DNA of 5,925 nt from Nitrososphaerales archaeon TH5888 (GTDB lineage: Archaea > Thermoproteota > Nitrososphaeria > Nitrososphaerales > Nitrososphaeraceae): positions 1 through 5,925 of the forward strand of contig JAATVN010000180.1 of NCBI GenBank assembly GCA_014523595.1, given 5' to 3'. A model generated the notes under the pieces. That model was not told where the DNA came from and made no database searches. It worked only from the letters and a program-made list of their open reading frames with translations. The translations under genes and the position numbers were made by a program. Of this stretch, positions 1 to 5,424 are shown piece by piece; the stretch's first letter is position 1, and the number at the start of each line of letters is the position of its first letter.

Positions 1-121
1 ATTTAGTGTTATTTGAAGAATCCGATATGATTTTTCTATTTTATCGAATCAGAATCAAAGATTTCTTAACAAATTGTTTGATATTCAAAGAATTTCCATT
101 CTATTAACAAGGATAAAGGCT

Positions 122-129
122 AATATATC
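122..129 (+). promoter_or_regulatory. TATA-like box of the first small gene
   Basis: AATATATC, preceded by the purine-rich AAGGCT, resembles an archaeal BRE/TATA element. Its centre is about 36 bp before the ATG at 162, which would leave a 5' leader of roughly 10 nt. No Shine-Dalgarno-like sequence lies just before the ATG. The rest of 1-161 is AT-rich and shows no convincing gene on either strand. Confidence 0.4.
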
Positions 130-161
130 CAAATGGTGTCAATTAACTGAACAAGAAAACA

Positions 162-320
162 ATGAGCGTTCCTATAACGTCTATAACGTCTCTTAAAAGG
201 AAAAAGCACTATGACTTTGAATACGATGATTTAGCTTTAGAAAAATTAATGCGATATTATGGATTTGAAAAAGAAGAGGAATTACTCGAGTTCTTGAAGA
301 CTCAGCATATACAGCATTAG
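162..320 (+). CDS. Hypothetical 52-residue protein, paralogue of the next small gene
   Basis: I do not recognise a named family. The 52-residue product begins MSVPITSITSLKRKKHYD and is rich in K, R, D, E and Y. It has no cysteine and no membrane segment. Residues 22-50 look like two short helices separated by an acidic turn, with key elements YDD, LEKL, RYY, ELL and FLKT. Without gaps it matches the product of 403-558 at 15 of 33 positions, which is the main evidence that it is a real gene. The ATG at 162 is the first start after an in-frame stop at 144-146. Tandem stops TAG TAA end it. The basic stretch followed by two helices could be a small DNA-binding fold such as ribbon-helix-helix, but that is only a guess. 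The N-terminal part contains a 9-bp tandem duplication. Confidence 0.55.
   Translation: MSVPITSITSLKRKKHYDFEYDDLALEKLMRYYGFEKEEELLEFLKTQHIQH
172..189 (+). repeat. Perfect 9-bp tandem duplication inside the first small gene
   Basis: CTATAACGT occurs twice back to back (172-180 and 181-189). Being 9 bp long it keeps the frame and yields the repeated residues ITS-ITS near the N-terminus. The paralogue at 403-558 lacks this segment and has a shorter N-terminus. The duplication therefore probably arose after the two genes separated. Confidence 0.85.
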
Positions 321-327
321 TAATCAG

Positions 328-352
328 CAATTTTTGTAAAAGTTCAATTTTT
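328..352 (+). terminator. Double T-run terminator candidate
   Basis: CAATTTTT occurs as two direct copies at 328-335 and 345-352, starting 8 nt after the stop codon of the first small gene. Archaeal RNA polymerase terminates at T-rich stretches of this kind on the non-template strand, often in tandem. This would separate the first small gene from the second one, which has its own promoter-like sequence. Confidence 0.45.
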
Positions 353-372
353 CATGATATTTATTTGAAAAA

Positions 373-378
373 TTTAAG
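373..378 (+). promoter_or_regulatory. Weak TATA-like box of the second small gene
   Basis: TTTAAG preceded by GAAAAA resembles a BRE/TATA pair. Its centre is about 27 bp upstream of the ATG at 403, which fits a leaderless transcript. The match is modest in such AT-rich DNA. Confidence 0.35.
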
Positions 379-402
379 TGCGATTAGATATTTTAATATG
401 GT

Positions 403-558
403 ATGGAGAGAGCAAGAGTGAAAAGACATGTACATTATGATGATGAAACTTTAGAAAAGATGAAAAGATATTATAAAATTGATGATAATGACGAACTTTT
501 GCGATTCATAAAGACTCATGGGTTAAAGAACTATAATTTTGATATAGATAACTCATGA
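403..558 (+). CDS. Hypothetical 51-residue protein, paralogue of the preceding small gene
   Basis: This product is of unknown function. It begins MERARVKRHVHYDDETLEKM and continues with RYY, an acidic loop (KIDDND), then ELLRFIKT and a short N-rich tail. The pattern YDDxxLEK[LM]xRYYx(6)ELLxF[LI]KT is shared with the protein encoded at 162-320. A basic strand-like segment (residues 4-10) followed by two helices is compatible with a ribbon-helix-helix or another minimal DNA-binding fold. This is inferred from the pattern only. There is no cysteine, signal peptide or membrane segment. An ATG at 398 is in another frame and stops after seven codons, so 403 is the start. The antiporter gene begins 51 bp downstream with no T-run between them, so read-through is possible. 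Confidence 0.55.
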   Translation: MERARVKRHVHYDDETLEKMKRYYKIDDNDELLRFIKTHGLKNYNFDIDNS

Positions 559-609
559 AAGATGATTATAGGATTGTAATTGCATATTGACTATTGGGTA
601 GTGTAATTT

Positions 610-1824
610 TTGTATTTTTTGCACCTCATAACACAAATAAGCACAAGTTTCTTAATTCAAGATTTTGCAGTGGTCATGATTGTAGCAGCAGTAATGGTAT
701 TCGTTACGCACAAACTGAAACAACCAATGGTAATTGGATATATTCTGGCTGGTATGGTTATTGGTCCATTTACTCCTCCATTTAGTTTAATTCATGAGGT
801 AGGCACAATCAATACACTAGCTGAGCTTGGAATAATCATACTTTTGTTTGTAATTGGGACTGAGTTTCCCATTACAAAATTAAAATCTGTTGGAAGAATT
901 TCCATGATTGTAGGTATTGCAGAGTCACTTGGAACTCTACTAATTACATTCTTCGTTGGACAAACACTTGGATTTTCACAATTTGACTCAATGTTCTTGG
1001 CACTTGCCATGTCAGTTACTAGTACTGTAGTTACAGTAAAGATACTAGAGGAGTTAAACATGATAAATGAGAAATCAAGTGTGTTAATAATGGGAATACT
1101 AATTGTAGAAGATGTTATAGTCATTACCATGTTAGGTATCCTACAATCACTTGCCTTAACAGCAGCGGTATCATTTGTTCAGGTAATTCTGTCGGTAGGG
1201 ATAGTTGTGGGGTTCATAGCAGCAATTCTAATCTTAGGTTCAAGATATTTGCCACCATTGATAGACAAGCTAGCTAGAAAAACTGATTATTCAGTATTGA
1301 TAATAGTTATTCTGGGTCTGGCATTTGGTTTATCATTCGCCGCGATTGAACTTGGATTGTCTCCGGTAATAGGTGCATTTTTAGCAGGTGTGCTAGTAGC
1401 TGAATCAAATAGTGCTGGAATAGCTCGTGTTATAACCATCCCACTTCGAGATGTGTTTGCAGCATTATTCTTCGTATCAGTAGGTGCTCTTGTGGATGTA
1501 TCAAAAATTCCGCTATTTATCATTCCTGCTCTAATCCTTATTGTGACTTCATTTGCGGCAAAAATGGTAATTGTCATACCCCTTCTAATTAAAGCAGGTT
1601 ATGATACAACCACGGCTGTTAGAACTGGTCTTGGGCTGTCATCTGCGAGGGGAGAGATGTCACTAATAGTTGGAAAAGGTGGTCAAGATGTTGGTGCCGT
1701 GTCTTCATATATACTCCCTATCTTGGGAGTTGTTACAATTGTCACCACTTTTATAACCCCATATATATTAAAACTAGGCATCAAGTTGAGCATTTCATCT
1801 AGTTCAAGCGAAGACAAGAAATAG
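610..1824 (+). CDS. Kef-type (CPA2 family) cation/proton antiporter
   Basis: This is an integral membrane antiporter of the monovalent cation:proton antiporter-2 group (Na_H_Exchanger fold). It exchanges Na+ or K+ for H+ and would serve pH and ion homeostasis. The 404-residue product has about 11-12 hydrophobic segments from residue 17 to 390. Recognisable family landmarks are GYILAGMVIGPF (43-54), TSTVVTVKILEEL (137-149), IVEDVIVI (165-172), GLSPVIGAFLAGVL (249-262), RDVFAALFFVSVGAL (280-294) and SARGEMSLIV (345-354). The family's acidic transport site falls at the ED pair, residues 167-168. The protein ends shortly after the last helix with a serine-rich tail, so the TrkA-N/RCK regulatory domain of KefB/KefC is absent. 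TTG at 610 is the first start after an in-frame stop at 604-606, and TTG at 619 is an alternative. No Shine-Dalgarno sequence is visible, and CATATT near 583-588 could be a weak TATA box. The transported ion cannot be decided from sequence. Confidence 0.93.
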   Translation: MYFLHLITQISTSFLIQDFAVVMIVAAVMVFVTHKLKQPMVIGYILAGMVIGPFTPPFSLIHEVGTINTLAELGIIILLFVIGTEFPITKLKSVGRISMIVGIAESLGTLLITFFVGQTLGFSQFDSMFLALAMSVTSTVVTVKILEELNMINEKSSVLIMGILIVEDVIVITMLGILQSLALTAAVSFVQVILSVGIVVGFIAAILILGSRYLPPLIDKLARKTDYSVLIIVILGLAFGLSFAAIELGLSPVIGAFLAGVLVAESNSAGIARVITIPLRDVFAALFFVSVGALVDVSKIPLFIIPALILIVTSFAAKMVIVIPLLIKAGYDTTTAVRTGLGLSSARGEMSLIVGKGGQDVGAVSSYILPILGVVTIVTTFITPYILKLGIKLSISSSSSEDKK

Positions 1825-1883
1825 TTGGAGTAAATTACATGAATGACTAATTCAACGCTCCTAGGTCATCTGAAAGTGGCGGA

Positions 1884-2840
1884 TTAGGACTGATTAAGAA
1901 TCCCAGTAATTTTAACGGAGTGTTCATTTGGAGGAACAAAAATATTGGAAGTAATTGTCTTGCCATTTTTGCTTATCTGCTGATCCTTTACTCCTAAATT
2001 GTCCAAAAATATTGTTATATCGTGACTACTATCTAATTGTGGTATCTTAAAAGTAACGATACCTCCTAACGGATTATAATGATCCGCTGTAAATGATATA
2101 CTATCAGCTGAATTGTCATAACTGAAATTGCTTATCTTCGCAACGCTCTCCAATCCATATGGCAGAAACTGTCCGTTCCCTAAATCAAGAGTGTTAATTG
2201 GGGCCTTTGGATCAAAACCTGCGCAACTAAAATAGTTTGCATCATTTACAATGACATGATCTGGTCTAGCTGAAAAGGGTTTTACCTCACCTGGATTTAG
2301 TATGGGTATAGTATTAGACTGGATAGAATCTATTTGCGTTCCGTTCTTGTCATGAACTGATGCGTACACGCTTATATTCTGCACCACAACACTCCCTGTA
2401 TTCTTTAATGTCCCAATCAGTTCTCTGTTTTGGCCTACTGGAAAATTAGAATAATTTTGCACGATGATATTATAATAGGGTTCATTTACATTGTTCGTCT
2501 GTAGTATATACGGCTTGCTCAAGACATCATAGGCCCCACTTATTTTAAATTTAAAGGGAGACTCCTTTCCCGGATAAATAATTTTACTGAATGTAGTATC
2601 TTTTAGGGTAGTCTTTGAACCATCAATTTTTTTGTGGACATCTAATCCCACGGTTACCTGTTCAGAAGTTGTTCCAAGATTCGTTATAACACCTATGATA
2701 TTCAATTTGCCGCTTGAATCAACAAAGGAAGACCCAGAAGAAATTTCTATATTTTCTTCTCCATAGACAGAATTAAAGCTAAATTGGCCAATATACATGG
2801 TCAGCAGAAGAGTAATCAGAATAATTGTGATTTGATTCAC
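1884..2840 (-). CDS. Secreted protein with two FxLYD/CARDB-like repeats, function unknown
   Basis: The 318-residue product starts with a signal peptide: a hydrophobic run at residues 4-18, with possible cleavage after VYG (25-27). The remainder is predicted extracellular and rich in N, S, T, G and beta-branched residues. Two related modules follow. Each has a strand ending in G-x-[IL]-x-N-x-G (50-56 and 143-149), then an alternating strand region, then PG-x(3)-PF (90-96 and 183-189). This layout is typical of FxLYD-type immunoglobulin-like domains. The C-terminal third (about 230-318) also looks all-beta but is not recognised. There is one cysteine (C206). Four N-x-S/T sequons (N129, N155, N166, N238) could be glycosylated. 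No C-terminal membrane anchor is seen. GTG at 2840 is the only plausible start before an in-frame stop and has a TATA-like box 25 bp upstream. The gene converges on the antiporter with 59 bp between the stop codons. A role in adhesion, surface structure or ligand binding is possible but unsupported. Confidence 0.85.
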   Translation of the reverse strand: MNQITIILITLLLTMYIGQFSFNSVYGEENIEISSGSSFVDSSGKLNIIGVITNLGTTSEQVTVGLDVHKKIDGSKTTLKDTTFSKIIYPGKESPFKFKISGAYDVLSKPYILQTNNVNEPYYNIIVQNYSNFPVGQNRELIGTLKNTGSVVVQNISVYASVHDKNGTQIDSIQSNTIPILNPGEVKPFSARPDHVIVNDANYFSCAGFDPKAPINTLDLGNGQFLPYGLESVAKISNFSYDNSADSISFTADHYNPLGGIVTFKIPQLDSSHDITIFLDNLGVKDQQISKNGKTITSNIFVPPNEHSVKITGILNQS

Positions 2841-2860
2841 AATAGTATATTTCTCAAAGG

Positions 2861-2868
2861 AAAATAAA
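2861..2868 (-). promoter_or_regulatory. TATA-like box of the secreted-protein gene
   Basis: On the minus strand TTTATTTT lies about 25 bp upstream of the GTG start at 2840, the position expected for a leaderless archaeal transcript. It lies within the 79-bp spacer after nnrD, which suggests that the secreted-protein gene has its own promoter. Confidence 0.45.
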
Positions 2869-2919
2869 TATCATTGTGAAATGGAATGGAGAACCAATTT
2901 CTATAGAATCAAGCTCGAT

Positions 2920-3801
2920 CTAGATTTTCTGTCTAGATATCTTGTCAAATGGCTTCATTGCTTTTGGTAGATTTTCTATCAAATCCGTGGCTACCAAATG
3001 AAATCCGATCTGTTCAGTTGCAATAGTGGCGGCAACTCCATTGAAATAAACTGCTAAAGCAGATGCATCGAAAGGAGAATTCATCCTTGAATATAGAGCC
3101 GCGACAAGTCCTGCAAGCACATCACCTGTTCCTCCAACAGTCATTGCAGGAGTACTCCTTTTTATTGTTGCAACTTTCCCGCTCTCATCCGCTATAACAT
3201 TTAGCCATCCTTTTAAAATGATAGTAATTTTGTGCTTTGTTGCCATTCTCAAAACATTCGATAGAACTTCTTTTTCACTAACTCCCACATTTTCATTGAA
3301 AATTCTTTTAAATTCTCCAGCATGTGGAGTTATTATAGTATCAGTTTCTGCAATTTCTGAAATCACTCTTGGTACTAGCGCTGCGGCATCAAGTACCAGT
3401 TTTGTTCCGTTTTCCTTTAGTTTCTTGACAAGTAAATTCAGCGCCTCAACCTTGGATATTGTCATTCCCATCCCAATAATTGCAGTATGTGGTATCTTTG
3501 GTAGACTCTTAATCAGTCGGTTTGCAGATCCAATTGTAAGTGAATTATCTGTCATCGGCAACGCAATGATATTTGGCGAATAGGATCTTATCGCACTAAC
3601 AATAATTCTAGGTACCGCGGCATAAACCAAGTCGGCACCAGCACGTAGGGCACTCAGGGATGCCAGCAGTGGAGCCCCGTGATACAAACTGCTACCCCCA
3701 ATAACAAGTACTATTCCATTATCTCCCTTCTTAGAATTTTGATAGCGAGGAATTACATGATTCTTAACATAATCTTGTGTTATAGAAAGTAATTCTGTCA
3801 A
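2920..3801 (-). CDS. nnrD: ADP-dependent NAD(P)H-hydrate dehydratase (NnrD, YjeF C-terminal/CARKD family)
   Basis: This cytosolic metabolite-repair enzyme has a ribokinase-like fold. It dehydrates the (S) form of damaged hydrated NADH/NADPH back to the cofactor at the expense of ADP. At 293 residues it is a stand-alone dehydratase without the N-terminal epimerase (NnrE/YjeF_N) domain that is often fused to it in prokaryotes. Diagnostic motifs are GIVLVIGGSSLYHGAPLLAS (29-48), ALRAGADLV (51-59), ITPHAGEF (157-164), LKGWLNVIAD (196-205) and the catalytic/anion-hole stretch VGGTGDVLAG (222-231). Two positions depart from the usual consensus: GMG (110-112) for GPG, and LDAAAL (137-142) for LDADAL. 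The start is TTG at 3801, because an in-frame TAA lies two codons upstream and no ATG occurs near the N-terminus. An AT-rich segment (minus-strand CATAATATCATAATAAACA) precedes it. Neighbouring genes give no pathway link, as expected for a housekeeping repair enzyme. Confidence 0.93.
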   Translation of the reverse strand: MTELLSITQDYVKNHVIPRYQNSKKGDNGIVLVIGGSSLYHGAPLLASLSALRAGADLVYAAVPRIIVSAIRSYSPNIIALPMTDNSLTIGSANRLIKSLPKIPHTAIIGMGMTISKVEALNLLVKKLKENGTKLVLDAAALVPRVISEIAETDTIITPHAGEFKRIFNENVGVSEKEVLSNVLRMATKHKITIILKGWLNVIADESGKVATIKRSTPAMTVGGTGDVLAGLVAALYSRMNSPFDASALAVYFNGVAATIATEQIGFHLVATDLIENLPKAMKPFDKISRQKI

Positions 3802-3815
3802 TGTTTATTATGATA

Positions 3816-3914
3816 TTATGCGGCTTTGTCAAAAACCTTCCTAAAAAAAATGACCCATGCTGCAAAACCACTGACAGGTTTATTGTTCTGATTCAATTGT
3901 CTTGAAATGACCAC
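3816..3914 (-). CDS. Possible small ORF of 32 (or 26) residues upstream of nnrD
   Basis: A minus-strand frame starting with GTG at 3914 encodes 32 residues, or 26 if TTG at 3896 is used. It ends 14 bp before the nnrD start. The C-terminal part (FAAWVIFFRKVFDKAA) looks like an amphipathic aromatic helix. The frame stays open upstream of the GTG for a further 19 codons without an ATG. Evidence against it: there is no ATG start and no TATA box at the right distance, and the frame runs through an eight-T tract that could be a terminator. It is listed so that it can be tested and is more likely spurious than real. Confidence 0.2.
   Translation of the reverse strand: MVISRQLNQNNKPVSGFAAWVIFFRKVFDKAA
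3843..3850 (-). terminator. Eight-T terminator candidate downstream of amrS
   Basis: On the minus strand this is TTTTTTTT, the longest homopolymer I noticed in the window. It lies 176 nt past the amrS stop codon and 42 nt before the nnrD start. Archaeal termination occurs at such T-runs without needing a hairpin. It would uncouple nnrD from amrS and give amrS a 3' untranslated region of roughly 180 nt. Confidence 0.45.
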
Positions 3915-4025
3915 ATGGAAGAATGAATACCGATTGTGCAGGGATAGTAGAATTTTCTTTTCAGTAGTTGATTAAATTTCTATCCACTCTTTAGCCCTGT
4001 TTCATAGAAGATAACCCTGAGAAAA

Positions 4026-5099
4026 TTATTCTACAAATTGGAACCATGTTTTAGTTTTCCTCTGTAGAGATCCAACAATAGGGATGCTATATCCACACTG
4101 CTTGCAGCAATTTCCTTGATCCAAATTCCATCCCTCAATATTAAACCCGTATCTTTGAATTGCCAAATAGCCGCACTCTGGACAGTAAGTGTTTTCCAAT
4201 TTGTGTCCTGGTACATTGCCAATGTAGACGTACTTTAATCCCATCTCTTTTGCTATTTCGCAATGTTTTTCCAGAGTTAAAACCGGTGTTGAATCAAATT
4301 CCATCATTTTGTAGTCAGGATGAAATCGCAAAAAATGAATTGGAGTATCTGGGCCAAGTTCATCATACACAAAGCTACACAAATGTCGTGCAGAATCCAA
4401 ATCGTCACCAACTTGAGGAACTATAAGATCAGTTATCTCTACATGGATTTTAGTTTTTGATTTTATTTCTTTTAGCGTTGAAAATATTGGTTCTGAGCTT
4501 GGAATTCCTATATAACGTCTTACGAATTCTTGATTTCCACTACCTTTAAAATCGACTGTTATACAATCCAAAAATTTTGACATCATATTAACAGATTCTG
4601 GTGTATCATATCCATTAGATACGAAAATATTGAAAATTCCTTTCTTATGTGCTTCTATTCCGCAGTCTTTCGCAAATTCCATAAAAATAGATGGTTCATT
4701 GTATGTGTAGGCAATACCCTGTGCACCATAAAATTGTGCCTTCTCCACTACTTCTGATGGAGTCATCTCGGTGCCTTCTATTTTTCTCCTTTGTGAAATA
4801 TCATAGTTTTGACAGTACTTACAAAGCCAGTTGCAACCTGTTGTAGCAATTGAATATATTGACGATCCTGGCATATAATGAATTACAGGTTTCTTTTCAA
4901 TCGGATCAATATGCCCAGCAATTACTTTTCCATATACATATAACCATAATTTATTATTATTAACACCTCGAATTCCACAAAGACCTATCTTTCCCTCCGG
5001 AATCTCACATTTTCTGGCGCACGCGGTACATCGGATTCTGCCATTTTGAAGCTCAGAGAATAACTCTGCTTCTTTACCAAATATTTCTACAGCCGCCAT
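4026..5099 (-). CDS. amrS: AmmeMemoRadiSam system radical SAM enzyme
   Basis: This is a radical S-adenosylmethionine protein of the AmmeMemoRadiSam trio (partners AMMECR1-domain AmrA and Memo-like AmrB). To my knowledge its substrate is not firmly established. The 357-residue length is normal for archaeal members. The N-terminal metal-binding cluster has C24, C27, C31 and C41 (CTACARKC, then EGKIGLC). The radical SAM CX3CX2C motif is C89-C93-C96 (GCNWLCKYC) and would bind the 4Fe-4S cluster. YTYNEPSIF (131-139), FVSNGYDTPE (159-168), TVDFKG (181-186) and GNVPGH (294-299) are conserved parts of the barrel. A C-terminal zinc-ribbon or rubredoxin-like module has CPECG (306-310) and CCKQCG (331-336). 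ATG at 5099 is preceded at 26 bp by a strong TATA box, implying a leaderless mRNA. Neither partner gene is in the window. The unrelated flanking genes and intervening signals suggest that it is transcribed alone. Confidence 0.94.
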   Translation of the reverse strand: MAAVEIFGKEAELFSELQNGRIRCTACARKCEIPEGKIGLCGIRGVNNNKLWLYVYGKVIAGHIDPIEKKPVIHYMPGSSIYSIATTGCNWLCKYCQNYDISQRRKIEGTEMTPSEVVEKAQFYGAQGIAYTYNEPSIFMEFAKDCGIEAHKKGIFNIFVSNGYDTPESVNMMSKFLDCITVDFKGSGNQEFVRRYIGIPSSEPIFSTLKEIKSKTKIHVEITDLIVPQVGDDLDSARHLCSFVYDELGPDTPIHFLRFHPDYKMMEFDSTPVLTLEKHCEIAKEMGLKYVYIGNVPGHKLENTYCPECGYLAIQRYGFNIEGWNLDQGNCCKQCGYSIPIVGSLQRKTKTWFQFVE

Positions 5100-5121
5100 A
5101 TTATAATATTGGATAAAGAAC

Positions 5122-5129
5122 TTTATAAA
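5122..5129 (-). promoter_or_regulatory. TATA box of amrS
   Basis: TTTATAAA is centred about 26 bp upstream of the amrS ATG, the ideal distance for a leaderless archaeal transcript. The core is a perfect palindrome, so it could also direct TBP/TFB in the plus direction. No plus-strand gene is seen there. Confidence 0.65.
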
Positions 5130-5165
5130 TCAGACGAGAACCCTTGAATATCAGATTCTAAGGCA

Positions 5166-5187
5166 GTCTTACGCAAGACAAATTTTT
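5166..5187 (+). terminator. Small hairpin followed by a T-run, possible terminator
   Basis: GTCTT (5166-5170), loop ACGC, AAGAC (5175-5179), then AAATTTTT. A 5-bp hairpin with a T5 tract resembles a weak plus-strand terminator, although no plus-strand gene lies just upstream. It could end a divergent transcript from the palindromic amrS TATA box. The remainder of the amrS-tRNA spacer (5100-5343) shows nothing else except the tRNA promoter. Confidence 0.25.
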
Positions 5188-5311
5188 ATTGATAAACTTT
5201 GTTTTTCTTTCTATTATCTAATAATTGATTTAAGATGAAATTGTTTCTCTCGGTATGTACACTAAAAAAGTCACCCTTGTAATCAACATAATGAAAGATA
5301 TCAACATAAGT

Positions 5312-5318
5312 TTTATAT
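5312..5318 (+). promoter_or_regulatory. TATA box of tRNA-Glu
   Basis: TTTATAT, within AAGTTTTATATGA, is centred about 29 bp upstream of the first tRNA base. This implies initiation 2-4 nt before the mature 5' end, normal for an archaeal tRNA gene with its own promoter. Confidence 0.65.
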
Positions 5319-5343
5319 GAAGAAAATTATCCAAATTTCTATC

Positions 5344-5419
5344 GCTCCGATGGTGTAGGCCGGTTAAGCATTTCGCCCTCTCAAGGCGACGATCCCGGGT
5401 TCAAATCCCGGTCGGAGCA
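5344..5419 (+). tRNA. tRNA-Glu (anticodon CTC)
   Basis: A complete intronless cloverleaf of 76 nt carries glutamate for GAG codons. The acceptor stem GCTCCGA (5344-5350) pairs perfectly with TCGGAGC (5412-5418). The discriminator base is A5419 and no CCA is encoded. The D-stem GTGT/GCAT includes wobble pairs, with GG at 5362-5363 in the loop. The anticodon stem TCGCC/GGCGA (5373-5377/5385-5389) encloses CTCTCAA, with anticodon CTC at 5380-5382. The variable region has 5 nt. The T-stem CCGGG/CCCGG closes the canonical loop TTCAAAT (5400-5406). All features fit an archaeal tRNA-Glu. Confidence 0.97.
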
Positions 5420-5424
5420 CTAAA

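Noticed and set aside
3..107. Plus-strand open frame entering from the left edge and ending at TAA 105-107
   Set aside because: It gives 34 residues rich in F, L and I without a recognisable motif. An open stretch of this length is not rare, and nothing else supports it as the end of a gene.
594..785. Alternative plus-strand frame over the start of the antiporter gene
   Set aside because: The antiporter frame carries clear family motifs and membrane helices through this stretch. The other frame gives a low-quality protein and no homology signal.
792..1577. Two minus-strand frames of 112 and 96 codons antisense to the antiporter
   Set aside because: They are shadows of the strongly supported antiporter gene, with compositions typical of antisense translation and no motifs.
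1826..1862. Imperfect dyad (GGAG...ATTA / TAAT...CTCC) between the convergent genes as a bidirectional terminator
   Set aside because: Pairing is interrupted by long unpaired stretches and no T-run follows on either strand.
3218..3583. Plus-strand frame of 121 codons antisense to nnrD
   Set aside because: The nnrD frame has diagnostic motifs across the region. The antisense product is S/I/F-rich without domain features.
4031..4426. Short frames on both strands overlapping the 3' half of amrS
   Set aside because: They overlap conserved parts of the radical SAM protein and its C-terminal cysteine module. They have no independent support.
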